Below, one piece after another: positions 17,583 through 25,946 of a stretch of DNA of 64,000 nucleotides (positions are counted from its first letter, which is position 1; every line of letters starts with the position of its first letter). Made by a program: the position numbers and the translations under genes. The notes beneath the pieces were generated by a model, which was not told the DNA's origin, did no database searches, and saw only the letters and a program-made list of their open reading frames with translations. Origin of the DNA: Oceanicaulis sp. BBD 1991-10 (GTDB lineage Bacteria > Pseudomonadota > Alphaproteobacteria > Caulobacterales > Maricaulaceae); assembly GCA_001657295.1 (NCBI GenBank), contig LYSW01000003.1, forward strand, positions 28,979 through 92,978. The letters run 5' to 3'.

Positions 17583-18854
17583 ATGGCTGATGATCTGATT
17601 TTCGACGGCGATGTCGCCATTGCAGGCGGCGGTCTGGCCGGATTGACCCTGGGTATGGCGCTGCACCAGGCGGGCCTTTCGGTCTGCGTCATCGACGCGC
17701 TGCCGCTGGAAAGCCAGACGGCGCCGGCCTTCGACGGCCGCGCCTCCGCCCTGTCCTATTCCAGCTGGCGGCTGTTGGAGACGGTGGGCGCGGCGGCGCA
17801 TATGGACGGCAAGGTCCAGCGCATCGAAGACATATTGGTCGTCGACGGCCGCCCCTATGACGGCTTGAAGCCCGGGGGGCCAGGCCGGGACCAGCTGCAT
17901 TTCGATCGCCGCGAAATCTCGCCCGAGCCCGATGGCGAACCTCTGGGCTGGATGGCGGAGAATCGCTGGACCCGGATCGCACTGGCCAAGGCGGCGGAAG
18001 CGGCGGGTCTGCCGGTCTTCGCGCCGGAACGGGTCTCGGGCATGGAGGACGGCCGACCCGGACGCGCGCGCCTGACGCTGGAAAGCGGCAAGGCGGTGGA
18101 CGCCCAGCTGATCGTGGCGTGCGACGGCAAATTCTCCCGCCTGCGCGAACATGCGGGCATCCGCACGGTGGGCCGCGAATACGGCCAGAAGGGCGTCGTC
18201 CTCAGCGTCGCCCATGAAAAGCCCCATGACGGCGTCGCCTATGAATTCTTCATGCCCGGCGGGCCCTTCGCCATCCTGCCTTTGCCCGGCAATCGCTCGA
18301 GCCTGGTGTGGACGGAGCGCGCGGCAGCGGCCGACGCGCTGAAAACCATGGACGAAACGGGCTTCCAGGAGGCCCTGGAGGCGCGTTTCGGCGATTTTCT
18401 GGGCGCGGTGAAGCCGGACAGCCCGCGCTGGAGCTATCCGCTGGGCCTGAAGGCGGCCGAGACGTTCATTTCAGACCGCCTGGCGCTGGTCGGCGATGCG
18501 GCGCGGGCCATTCATCCGATCGCGGGTCAAGGCTTCAATCTGGGCATTCGCGACACCGCCGCGCTCGCTGAAGTGCTGGTCGACGCCAAGCGCGCCGGCC
18601 TGGACCTGGGCGCCCGCGCCTCTCTCCAGCCCTATGAGCGCTGGCGCAAGACGGATTCCGTGGCCTTGTCGCTGGGCACGGACTTCTTCAACACGCTGTT
18701 CTCCAACGATCACAGCCTGGTCCGGCTCGGACGCGGCCTGGGCCTGTCCATCGTGGACAAAATCCCCGCCGCGCGCCGTTTCTTCATGCGCACGGCCGGC
18801 GGTGCGACCGGCGACTTGCCGGCGCTTCTCAGGGGCGAACGCCTAAGCCTTTAA
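17583..18854 (+). CDS. UbiH/UbiF/COQ6-family FAD monooxygenase
   Basis: Start at ATG 17583 (MADDLIFDGDVAIAGGGLAGLTLGMALH), giving about 423 residues. FAD-binding GGGLAGLTLG near residue 13, the DGRASALSYSSWRLLE motif seen in ubiquinone hydroxylases, DG-motif VACDGKFSRLREHAGI, and the second FAD motif LALVGDAARAIHPIAGQGFNLGIRD. The family hydroxylates the aromatic ring of ubiquinone precursors. Which ring carbon is modified cannot be told from sequence. It follows the sigma/anti-sigma pair closely, so it could be part of that transcript. It ends in a 4-bp stop overlap with the convergent methyltransferase gene. Confidence 0.88.
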   Translation: MADDLIFDGDVAIAGGGLAGLTLGMALHQAGLSVCVIDALPLESQTAPAFDGRASALSYSSWRLLETVGAAAHMDGKVQRIEDILVVDGRPYDGLKPGGPGRDQLHFDRREISPEPDGEPLGWMAENRWTRIALAKAAEAAGLPVFAPERVSGMEDGRPGRARLTLESGKAVDAQLIVACDGKFSRLREHAGIRTVGREYGQKGVVLSVAHEKPHDGVAYEFFMPGGPFAILPLPGNRSSLVWTERAAAADALKTMDETGFQEALEARFGDFLGAVKPDSPRWSYPLGLKAAETFISDRLALVGDAARAIHPIAGQGFNLGIRDTAALAEVLVDAKRAGLDLGARASLQPYERWRKTDSVALSLGTDFFNTLFSNDHSLVRLGRGLGLSIVDKIPAARRFFMRTAGGATGDLPALLRGERLSL

Positions 18855-19372
18855 GTCCGCTTCTTCGGCGGCCCCCAGACATGATCCTTGCTCTCGTGGG
18901 GCGCGCCGGGACGGACCGGGCGCTCCGGGAAACCGCCCAGATTGACGGTGCGGTCATACAGCGTGATCGCGGCGGCCACTGACAGATTCACGCAGAATTT
19001 CGTCGGAATCTGCACGACATGGGCGCACCGCTCCAAAAGCGCGGGCGACAGGCTGCCGCGTTCCGGACCGAACACATAGGCCGCGGCGCGCGGGTGGCGG
19101 AAGCTGGGCAGCGCGATCGCCTCATCCGTCAGCTCGACACCGACCAGCTGACAGTCGCGCGGCAGGACCATCTCGTCGAGGCTGTCCCAGGCGTAGTAAG
19201 GCAGATTGATCGCGGTCTTCGCGGTGTCGGTCTGGAACAGCTCCCGCGCGCGGTCTTCAGCCTTGATCGAGAAGATGAAGCTGGCGCCGAAGGCGTGGGC
19301 GGTGCGCATCACCGCGCCCAGATTGCGCGCCTTGGAGACGCCCTCCACGCCGACTGCGAAATAGCCTTTCAT
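18851..19372 (-). CDS. TrmH/SpoU-family RNA 2'-O-methyltransferase
   Basis: A 173-residue SPOUT methyltransferase. Motif 1 is VEGVSKARNLGAVMRTAHAFGAS, motif 2 is RAAAYVFGPERGSLSPALLERC, and motif 3 is VQIPTKFCVNLSVAAAITLYDR, where the conserved Asn and Ser lie in the knot. It would methylate a ribose in tRNA or rRNA using S-adenosylmethionine; the target is unknown. It lacks the N-terminal substrate domain of RlmB, being close to the minimal catalytic domain in length, with a short basic tail ending PPKKRT. Confidence 0.87.
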   Translation of the reverse strand: MKGYFAVGVEGVSKARNLGAVMRTAHAFGASFIFSIKAEDRARELFQTDTAKTAINLPYYAWDSLDEMVLPRDCQLVGVELTDEAIALPSFRHPRAAAYVFGPERGSLSPALLERCAHVVQIPTKFCVNLSVAAAITLYDRTVNLGGFPERPVRPGAPHESKDHVWGPPKKRT

Positions 19373-19434
19373 GCCCGACGGATAGCCGCGACCGGACGGT
19401 CAGGCAAATGCCCGGATGAACGCGCCGCCCGCCG

Positions 19435-19665
19435 CTAGTGCACGCTGACCGGCTGGGCGCCGTGATCGACGGCGGCGGCGAAGGCGGCGCGGCGGTCGGA
19501 AAACACCGCCATGCGCACGCCCTCTTCGGTGTGGACGGCGTACAGCGTGGCGTCGTCTGGAAGCTCGATATCGCGCTGCGCCGCTTCGGCTTTCAATTCA
19601 GACGCCGGAACCGGGCGGACATAAACGATCGGCGTTTCAACGGGCTCGTTTTCGCTATGGGTCAT
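19435..19665 (-). CDS. DUF1150-family small protein
   Basis: A 76-residue soluble protein with the DUF1150 pattern: IVYVRPVPASELKAEA at the N-terminus, DDATLYAVHTEEGVRMAVFSDRRAAFAAAVDHGAQPVSVH at the C-terminus. The family is essentially restricted to alphaproteobacteria and has no established biochemical role. Short length and the conserved ending PVSVH agree with family members. It sits alone between the RNA methyltransferase gene and the tRNA-Ala terminator. Confidence 0.85.
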   Translation of the reverse strand: MTHSENEPVETPIVYVRPVPASELKAEAAQRDIELPDDATLYAVHTEEGVRMAVFSDRRAAFAAAVDHGAQPVSVH

Positions 19666-19802
19666 CGGATTTCGACCTCAACTACATTCCTGCTTTCAAG
19701 GAATGATTTGGTCGCGCGAGGCGGGCGCTTCAAGAGCGGGCGCTGGGATAAGCATGGCGGGCGCGCGCGGCGTCCGGGGCGATCATCGACGCCCGGCGCA
19801 AA

Positions 19803-19839
19803 GAAAAACCCCCGCGCGGATCATCGCGCGGGGGTCTTT
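19803..19839 (-). terminator. Intrinsic terminator after tRNA-Ala
   Basis: A CCCCCGCGCG/CGCGCGGGGG stem (10 bp) with a short GATCAT loop is followed on the minus strand by a TTTTTC tract. It lies three bases beyond the tRNA 3' end in the direction of tRNA transcription, so it is a convincing rho-independent terminator for that gene. Confidence 0.85.
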
Positions 19840-19841
19840 GA

Positions 19842-19917
<76 letters not shown>

Positions 19918-20039
19918 GAAATCAGTCCTGTGCGGCGAGGATTGGGGCCCCGCCGAATTCGAGAGCGCGGACCATAATCATCCGCATCGGCCCGATCAAG
20001 CGCGCTGTCAGCCCAGCTGCAGCGCCGCTTAATCACGCC

Positions 20040-20510
20040 CTAGCTGTCCTCGTCGTCATCGCCGATCGCGATGTCGTCGCCGAGGCCGTCATCCGCCTCG
20101 TCGTCGAGCAGCAGGCCGTCATCGTCATCATCGTCCAGATCGGATTCCTCGTCGGAAAACCCTTCCAGCTCATCGCCGGCGTCAGCCGCGGTCTTCGACG
20201 CGGCGCCCGGCGCATCGCCATCGTCGTCCTCGTCGTTATCGCCGAGATCCAGCGGCTCCTCATCCAATTCGGGCGCGTCGGCGTCCTCTTGGTCCTCGCT
20301 CGTTTCGGCCTCGTCCTCAGCGTCCTTCTTCTCCTCATCCTCCGGTTCGGGCTTGGAGGGTTTGGGCGCCTTGGCGGTCACTTCCTCGAAGAAGGACAAC
20401 GGATATTCCTGCCCCGTGAACGGCGAGACGATCGGGTCCTTATTCAGGTCGTAGAATTTCTTGCCGGTTTCCGGGCAGACGCGCTTCACGCCGAGATCGG
20501 TTTTGGGCAT
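20040..20510 (-). CDS. FYDLN acid-type (TIGR02300) protein
   Basis: A 156-residue protein. The N-terminal ~45 residues carry the family core: KTDLGVKRVCPETGKKFYDLNKDPIVSPFTGQEYP, including the FYDLN tetrapeptide. The remainder is a low-complexity acidic tail with long Asp/Glu runs, unusually Lys-poor. The family is alphaproteobacterial and functionally uncharacterised; the acidic tail suggests a protein- or cation-binding role, but that is conjecture. It diverges from aroA with 121 bp between the starts, the arrangement seen in many alphaproteobacteria. Confidence 0.88.
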   Translation of the reverse strand: MPKTDLGVKRVCPETGKKFYDLNKDPIVSPFTGQEYPLSFFEEVTAKAPKPSKPEPEDEEKKDAEDEAETSEDQEDADAPELDEEPLDLGDNDEDDDGDAPGAASKTAADAGDELEGFSDEESDLDDDDDDGLLLDDEADDGLGDDIAIGDDDEDS

Positions 20511-20631
20511 GGCCGGTCGTCCTCATCAGGTCGAAGAATGGATCGAAAGCGGCGCGCCAGTTGCCACGTTCTCCGCGCGCTGTCAAAACCGGAATCCGCA
20601 TCGCGATCATTTTCCTCTCCTGGAGCCTGAC

Positions 20632-21978
20632 ATGACACTCGCCGACACCGGCGCTGGCCAACGGCCTGCGGGCCCCCGAACGGCGCATTATTCGAAAGGA
20701 TTGAGCGGCGAGCGGCGCGCCGCGCCCGACAAATCCATTTCCCACCGGGCGGTCATATTCTCGGGCCTGGCTGAGGGGATCAGCCGTGTCGACGGCCTGC
20801 TGGAAAGCGATGACGTGCTGGCGACCGCGCGAGCGGTCTCCGCTCTGGGCGCCGAGATCACGCGCGATGACGATGGCGTCTGGTCGATCCGCGGCGCGCC
20901 CTGGCGCACGCCGGACCGCCCGCTGGATCTGGGCAATTCCGGGACCGGCGTGCGGCTGCTGATGGGCGCGGCCGCGCGGTTCGACCTTGAGGCCGTGTTC
21001 ACCGGCGATGAGAGCCTGTCGTCCCGGCCTATGGCGCGGGTGCTCGACCCGCTGGCGCTGATGGGCGTTCGCAGCGACGCCGTCAGGACCGGCCGCCTGC
21101 CGGTCACCCTGCATGGGCGTTCGGACCTGAAGGCGATCGATTACACGCCGCCCGTGGCTTCGGCCCAGGTGAAGAGCGCCATTCTTCTGGCGGGCCTGGG
21201 GGCGGAGGGTGAGACCATCGTGCGCGAGCCGCGGCTGACGCGGGCTCATACCGAAACCATGGGCCCGCTTTACGGCGCGCAGTTTCACGTGGAGACCGAC
21301 GGCGGAGGCGCGATCATCCGGGTCGCCGGAGGCGCGGCGCTCAAGGCCCATGATCTGAGCATTCCCGGCGACCCCAGCTCGGCGGCCTTTCTGGTCGCCG
21401 CCGCTCTGATCACGCCGGACAGCGACATCACCATCAAAGGCGTGATGACCAATCCGGCGCGCTCCGGTCTTTATCAAACGCTTGTCGAGATGGGTGCGGA
21501 GATCACCCTGACCGATGCGGGCTCGCGCGCCGGCGAATCCCTGGTGGACATCCGGGCGAAATCGAGCGCGCTGCGCGGCGTCGTGATCCCGCCCGAACGC
21601 GCGCCGTCCATGATTGATGAATACCCCATCCTGTCGGTGATCGCCGCGAATGCGGAAGGGCGCACCGAAATGCGCGGCCTCGCCGAATTGCGCGCCAAGG
21701 AAAGCGACCGCCTGGCGGCCTCCGCGGCGCTGCTTGACGCCAACGGCGTCCGGCTTCAGCTCGGCGAAGACGATTTGACGGTCGAGGGCTGCGGCGAGGG
21801 CGGCGTGCCTGGCGGCGGCCTGGTGGCGACCCGTCACGACCATCGCCTCGCCATGAGCGGCCTGGTGATGGGACTGGCCGCGCGTGAGCCGGTCCAGGTC
21901 GATGATGTCGCGATGATCGCCACCAGCTATCCAGGCTTTTTCGACGACATGGCGGCGCTGGGCGCGGCAATCCGCTAA
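20632..21978 (+). CDS. aroA: 3-phosphoshikimate 1-carboxyvinyltransferase (EPSP synthase), class II-like
   Basis: Start at ATG 20632 (MTLADTGAGQRPAGPRT), with TGGAG upstream. The open frame extends a further 57 codons that overlap the FYDLN gene and are rejected. About 448 residues. Motifs: PDKSISHRAVIFSGLAEG, DLGNSGTGVRLLMGAAA, SSRPMARVLDPL, SAQVKSAILLAG, TRAHTETMGP, IPGDPSSAAFLVAAA, RAKESDRLAASAALL and RHDHRLAMSG. RxHxE and SAQxK match class II (CP4-like) enzymes, while the GNSGTG loop keeps a Gly where CP4 has Ala. It makes EPSP from shikimate-3-phosphate and PEP in the aromatic amino-acid pathway. Confidence 0.94.
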   Translation: MTLADTGAGQRPAGPRTAHYSKGLSGERRAAPDKSISHRAVIFSGLAEGISRVDGLLESDDVLATARAVSALGAEITRDDDGVWSIRGAPWRTPDRPLDLGNSGTGVRLLMGAAARFDLEAVFTGDESLSSRPMARVLDPLALMGVRSDAVRTGRLPVTLHGRSDLKAIDYTPPVASAQVKSAILLAGLGAEGETIVREPRLTRAHTETMGPLYGAQFHVETDGGGAIIRVAGGAALKAHDLSIPGDPSSAAFLVAAALITPDSDITIKGVMTNPARSGLYQTLVEMGAEITLTDAGSRAGESLVDIRAKSSALRGVVIPPERAPSMIDEYPILSVIAANAEGRTEMRGLAELRAKESDRLAASAALLDANGVRLQLGEDDLTVEGCGEGGVPGGGLVATRHDHRLAMSGLVMGLAAREPVQVDDVAMIATSYPGFFDDMAALGAAIR

Positions 21979-21993
21979 GTCCGGCGGGCCCGC

Positions 21994-22374
21994 TCACTGA
22001 TCGCGTTGCGCCCGGTCATAATCCAGGCGCGCCGCCTTGACCGCATCCATCTGGTCGTTGGACCAGTAGATCAAGGGTTTCAGCGTCGCAACCAATCCCT
22101 CGCCCAGCGGCGTCAAGCCATAGGACACCGCGACCGGCGGACCGGGATTCACGGTGCGCGTCAAATAGCCGTCGCGCTGAAGACCGCGGAGATTCTCGGT
22201 GAGCACGCGCTGGGTGACATCGCCGATGCAGCGCTTGATCTCGCCAAACCGCATCGGGCCGTCCTCAAGCGCGAGCACGATGATCATGCGCCATTTGCCG
22301 GTCACGTTCGACAATACCGATCGAATGGGACAATTCGAGGCCTCAGCCTTGCTCTCTACGCCGACAGGCAGCAT
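21994..22374 (-). CDS. HxlR-family winged-helix transcriptional regulator
   Basis: A 126-residue HxlR protein: SNCPIRSVLSNVTGKWRMIIVLALEDGPMRFGEIKRCIGDVTQRVLTENLRGLQRDGYLTRTVNPGPPVAVSYGLTPLGEGL. Cys14 lies at the usual N-terminal position of a redox- or electrophile-sensing Cys in several HxlR members, but no redox role can be shown here. GGAGA lies five bases ahead of the ATG. It is divergent from the SnoaL-like gene, and repeated ATACCA/GGTAT sequences sit in the shared intergenic region. It converges on aroA with a 15-bp gap. Confidence 0.88.
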   Translation of the reverse strand: MLPVGVESKAEASNCPIRSVLSNVTGKWRMIIVLALEDGPMRFGEIKRCIGDVTQRVLTENLRGLQRDGYLTRTVNPGPPVAVSYGLTPLGEGLVATLKPLIYWSNDQMDAVKAARLDYDRAQRDQ

Positions 22375-22391
22375 CGCGGTCTCCAGTCCGA

Positions 22392-22518
22392 ATTGAATAC
22401 CAGGTTCATTACCGGACCTGAGACCGCCTGTCTAATTCGCAGCGCGTCCACGGGTATGCCTGAGGATACCAGGCGATATAAAAGTGCGTAATTGATCCTT
22501 GGTGCGGATTGAATACCA
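22392..22518. promoter_or_regulatory. Candidate HxlR operator region (ATACC/GGTAT repeats)
   Basis: Two identical 11-bp direct repeats ATTGAATACCA sit at 22392-22402, just ahead of the HxlR start, and at 22508-22518, just ahead of the SnoaL start. Between them is an inverted repeat GGTAT-N8-ATACC at 22453-22470, followed by AGG that matches the first copy (ATACCAGG). The symmetric placement over two divergent promoters suggests binding sites for the HxlR protein. No binding data support this. Confidence 0.5.
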
Positions 22519-22550
22519 ATATGTCCCACCTGAATGGAAAGGATTACGCC

Positions 22551-23321
22551 ATGGCCCCCAAAGAGCTCGTCATCGCCTTGTTCACCGCCGTCTTCATGGA
22601 CCATGATCCGGAAGCGGCGCGCGGATTGATCGCTCCGGACTATATTCAGCACAATCCGCAGATCGAAACCGGCGCGGACGGCCTGATCAATCTGATCCCG
22701 GTGCTCGAACAGACCGGCGTGACGGTCACGACCCACCGCATCCTCGCGGAGGGCGATCTGGTGGTGCTCCACAACAGCTATGACAATGCGCACGCCTTCG
22801 GCGCCCCGCAACTGGCGGCCTTTGACGTGTTTCGAGTTCAAGAAGGCCGCGTGGTGGAGCATTGGGACAATCTGCAGCCCATACCCGAGACGACCGTATC
22901 CGGGCGCGGCATGACCGACGGCCCGACGCAAATCACCGATCTTCACCGCACCGAAGAGAATAAGCAGCTGGTCCTGGGATTTGTCCGTGACGTGTTGGGC
23001 GGGGCGGGTCCGGAGGCCGCGCCTCGCTACATGGATCCGGAGATCTACATCCAGCACAATCCCAATATCGCGGACGGCCTGGCCGGACTGATGGCGGCGA
23101 TCGAGGCGTATGCGGCGCAAGGCCAGGTGATCACCCAGTTCGAGCCGCGGATCGTCGTCGCCGAGGGCAATTTCGTCTTCGTGGCCTCGGACGCCGTGAT
23201 GGGCGGCGAGCCTTGGGCGTTCTTTGATCTTTGGCGGGTCGAAAACGGCCGGATCGTCGAGCACTGGGATGTGGTCTCCCCCATCCCGGCGGAGATGGCG
23301 CATGACAACGGAAAGTTCTGA
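22551..23321 (+). CDS. Two-domain SnoaL-like (NTF2 fold) protein
   Basis: I prefer ATG 22551 (MAPKELVIALFTAVFMDHDPEAARG), with GGAAAGG eight bases upstream; ATG 22521 and TTG 22509 are alternatives. The 256-residue protein has two SnoaL-like halves (about 1-115 and 130-256). Each has a (Y)IQHNP motif (DYIQHNPQIETGADGL and EIYIQHNPNIADGLAGL) and ends with FDVFRVQEGRVVEHWDNLQPIP or FDLWRVENGRIVEHWDVVSPIP, so it looks like an internal duplication. The fold is shared by polyketide cyclases and many enzymes of unknown activity. It is divergent from, and probably controlled by, the HxlR regulator. Confidence 0.82.
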   Translation: MAPKELVIALFTAVFMDHDPEAARGLIAPDYIQHNPQIETGADGLINLIPVLEQTGVTVTTHRILAEGDLVVLHNSYDNAHAFGAPQLAAFDVFRVQEGRVVEHWDNLQPIPETTVSGRGMTDGPTQITDLHRTEENKQLVLGFVRDVLGGAGPEAAPRYMDPEIYIQHNPNIADGLAGLMAAIEAYAAQGQVITQFEPRIVVAEGNFVFVASDAVMGGEPWAFFDLWRVENGRIVEHWDVVSPIPAEMAHDNGKF

Positions 23322-23748
23322 CCGCCGGGTCCGCCGGTCCCGGTCTCCACGCCCGCCGTCGCCGTCCGCGCCCCTGGCGTCGGGATCGTCTAGGGCCTTG
23401 AGCTGACTCCCGAAACCCTGCGCAGCCTTGCCCTTTTTTGGCTTATGGAGTAGGTACGCGCGCGTCGAGATCAGGGCTCGGGAAACCGGGCGCTGTGATC
23501 GGCGTTTCGCCGGACGCGCCTGGTTTCAGCGCGGCAAGACGGCCCGCCTTTTTCGATATCGCCAGCCTTTCGCCGCGACATCGATCTGGCGCGCCAGCCG
23601 CCCTTCGACTTAACGCGTTCAAACACAATGCGTATTCCGGCCGCTCGCGGCAGCAAGAAGGACCGTCCCCGCCGCCGCAAGCGGCAAGACCGCCGGATAC
23701 AACCGGCCGGCCGGAAACGATTTTCACCCTTCGGAGTTCCTCCAACCC
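23322..23748. other. rpsA upstream region / leader, no gene seen
   Basis: A 427-bp stretch with no convincing ORF. TTGCCC at about 23428 with TAGGTA 17 bp downstream is a weak promoter candidate, which would give an mRNA leader of nearly 290 nt. The last bases before the rpsA ATG contain GGAG followed by TTC and CTCC, so the only Shine-Dalgarno-like sequence can fold into a small hairpin. Weak or structured initiation sites are a known feature of autoregulated S1 genes. No cmk gene is present here. Confidence 0.45.
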
Positions 23749-25452
23749 ATGACTGAAACACAAACCTCCACCCCCACCGTCGACGATTTTGCGCAGATGC
23801 TCGAAGCCAGCATGGCCGGCCGCGACATGATGGAAGGCAGCGTGGTCAAAGGCCAGGTCACCGCCATCGAAAACGACGCCGTGGTCATTGATGTCGGCCT
23901 GAAGACCGAAGGCCGCGTCGCGATGCGCGAATTCACCGGCCCGGGCTCTGAAGCCCCCAGCGTCGGCGATGAGGTCGAGGTTTATCTGGAGCGCATTGAA
24001 AACGCGCTCGGCGAAGCGGTTCTTTCGCGCGACAAAGCCCGCCGCGAAGAAGCCTGGGATCGCCTGGAAAAGCAGTTCGAAGCCAAAGAGCCGGTCAACG
24101 GCGCCATCGTGGGCCGCGTCAAAGGCGGCTTCACCGTGGATCTCGGCGGCGCCTCGGCCTTCCTGCCGGGCTCTCAGGTCGATATCCGCCCGGTGCGCGA
24201 CGTGACCCCGCTGATGAACAAGGAACAGCCGTTCGCGATCCTCAAAATGGACCGCCCGCGCGGCAATATCGTGGTCTCCCGCCGCGCCGTGCTGGAAGAA
24301 AGCCGCGCCGAACAGCGCGCCGAGCTGGTCGGCCAGCTGGCTGAAGGCGAAATGCGCGAAGGCGTGGTGAAAAACATCACCGATTACGGCGCCTTCGTGG
24401 ATCTGGGCGGCATTGACGGCCTGCTGCACGTCACCGACATGAGCTGGTCGCGCGTCGGCCATCCGAGCGAAGTGGTCGAAGTCGGCCAGACCGTTCAGGT
24501 CCAGATCGTCAAGATCAACAAGGAAACCCAGCGCATCTCGCTGGGCATGAAGCAGCTGCAGTCTGATCCCTGGGACGGCGTGGGCGTGAAATATCCGGTC
24601 GGCGCCACCTTCAAGGGCCGGGTGACGAATATCGCCGAATACGGCGCCTTCGTGGAGCTGGAAGCCGGCGTTGAAGGCCTCGTTCACGTCTCGGAAATGA
24701 GCTGGACCAAGAAGAATGTCCATCCGGGCAAGATCGTTTCGACCTCTCAGGAAGTCGACGTGATGGTCCTGGACGTCGATCCGGACAAGCGCCGCGTCTC
24801 GCTGGGCATCAAACAGACCCAGCGCAATCCGTGGGAGCTGTTCGCTGAAGCCCATCCGGTCGGCGCGGAAGTGGAAGGTGAAGTTAAAAACATCACCGAA
24901 TTCGGCCTGTTCATCGGTGTCGACGAAGACATTGACGGCATGGTCCACCTCTCCGACCTGGATTGGGACCGCTCGGGCGAAGACGCCATCCAGGATTATA
25001 AGAAGGGCGATGTGGTTCGCGCCAAGGTCCTGGACGTGGATATCGACAAGGAGCGCGTCTCCCTGGGCGTCAAGCAGCTGGGCGGCGACCCGATGGACGA
25101 GGGCGGCCTGAAGCGCGGCGAGACGGTGACCTGCACCGTCACCGAAGTGACCTCCGGCGGCATCGAAGTCTCGATCGGGCCGGATGACCTGGTCAAAGCC
25201 TTCATCCGCAAATCCGACCTGTCCCGCGACCGCGCGGAACAGCGTCCTGAGCGCTTCGCCGTCGGCGACAAGGTCGACGCCCGCGTCACCAATATCGACA
25301 AGGCCTCGCGCCGCGTGTCGGTGTCGATTAAGGCGCTGGAAGTGGCCGAAGAGAAAGAAGCCGTCGAGCAGTACGGGTCGTCGGACTCCGGCGCTTCGCT
25401 CGGCGACATTCTGGGCGCGGCCCTCAAAGAACAGGACGGCGACAAGGAATAA
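23749..25452 (+). CDS. rpsA: 30S ribosomal protein S1
   Basis: A 567-residue protein made of six S1 (OB-fold) repeats. Repeats 1-2 are divergent ribosome-binding domains (MEGSVVKGQVTAIENDAVVIDVGLKTEG and GAIVGRVKGGFTVDLGGASAFLPGSQVD). Repeats 3-6 are RNA-binding, for example REGVVKNITDYGAFVDLGGIDGLLHVTDMSW and FKGRVTNIAEYGAFVELEAGVEGLVHVSEMSW. It tethers mRNA to the 30S subunit for initiation. It is followed by a strong terminator and then ihfB. In many alphaproteobacteria cmk precedes it; here a SnoaL-like gene does. Confidence 0.97.
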   Translation: MTETQTSTPTVDDFAQMLEASMAGRDMMEGSVVKGQVTAIENDAVVIDVGLKTEGRVAMREFTGPGSEAPSVGDEVEVYLERIENALGEAVLSRDKARREEAWDRLEKQFEAKEPVNGAIVGRVKGGFTVDLGGASAFLPGSQVDIRPVRDVTPLMNKEQPFAILKMDRPRGNIVVSRRAVLEESRAEQRAELVGQLAEGEMREGVVKNITDYGAFVDLGGIDGLLHVTDMSWSRVGHPSEVVEVGQTVQVQIVKINKETQRISLGMKQLQSDPWDGVGVKYPVGATFKGRVTNIAEYGAFVELEAGVEGLVHVSEMSWTKKNVHPGKIVSTSQEVDVMVLDVDPDKRRVSLGIKQTQRNPWELFAEAHPVGAEVEGEVKNITEFGLFIGVDEDIDGMVHLSDLDWDRSGEDAIQDYKKGDVVRAKVLDVDIDKERVSLGVKQLGGDPMDEGGLKRGETVTCTVTEVTSGGIEVSIGPDDLVKAFIRKSDLSRDRAEQRPERFAVGDKVDARVTNIDKASRRVSVSIKALEVAEEKEAVEQYGSSDSGASLGDILGAALKEQDGDKE

Positions 25453-25490
25453 GGCGATCAGCCTTCACTTTTCGTCCATCCGGACCAAGA

Positions 25491-25527
25491 TCATCCCCCG
25501 GGGCGCCCGCCCCGGGGGATTTTCTTT
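25491..25527 (+). terminator. Intrinsic terminator after rpsA
   Basis: ATCCCCCGGGGCG pairs with CGCCCCGGGGGAT around a short CC loop, followed by TTTTCTTT. This GC-rich hairpin with a T tract lies about 40 bp beyond the rpsA stop and separates rpsA from ihfB. Confidence 0.88.
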
Positions 25528-25604
25528 ACCCCTAAAGCGTTTCTGTGATTGACGGCGCTTCGCCGCAGTCCTTAATCTTTTCGTCCTCACAGCGGGGTGC
25601 GGCC

Positions 25605-25889
25605 ATGATCAAATCTGAACTCATCGAAAAGCTGGCTGAAGACCATCCCCACCTGTTCCAGAAGGATTTGGAGCGAGTGGTCAATTGCGTGCTGGAAGAG
25701 ATCACGCAGGCGCTGGAACGCGGCGACCGCGTGGAGCTGCGCGGCTTCGGCGCCTTTTCCGTGCGCAACCGCCCGCCGCGGCAAGGCCGCAATCCGCGGA
25801 CCGGCGAACCGGTGGCGGTGAAGGAAAAGCATGTGCCCTTCTTCAAGACCGGCAAGGAATTGCGCGAGCGGGTCGACGGCAAGAGCTGA
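25605..25889 (+). CDS. ihfB: Integration host factor subunit beta
   Basis: Start at ATG 25605 ([26 protein letters not shown]), giving 94 residues; the open frame extends upstream without support. It is an HU/IHF-fold protein: helix 1-2, then [53 protein letters not shown], with the DNA-intercalating Pro in the beta-arm (RNPRTGE). With IhfA it bends DNA at specific sites. Location after rpsA is the usual order. Confidence 0.95.
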   Translation: MIKSELIEKLAEDHPHLFQKDLERVVNCVLEEITQALERGDRVELRGFGAFSVRNRPPRQGRNPRTGEPVAVKEKHVPFFKTGKELRERVDGKS

Positions 25890-25946
25890 CGCCGCGCCGA
25901 GCGCCCGGCCTCCGCCCGCGGCCTCTGCGCGGCAACAGGATGTCTC

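Noticed and set aside
22480..22520. TGATCC-type RpoE promoter ahead of the SnoaL-like gene
   Set aside because: TGATCC occurs, but no convincing -10 element at the right distance was found; likely chance.
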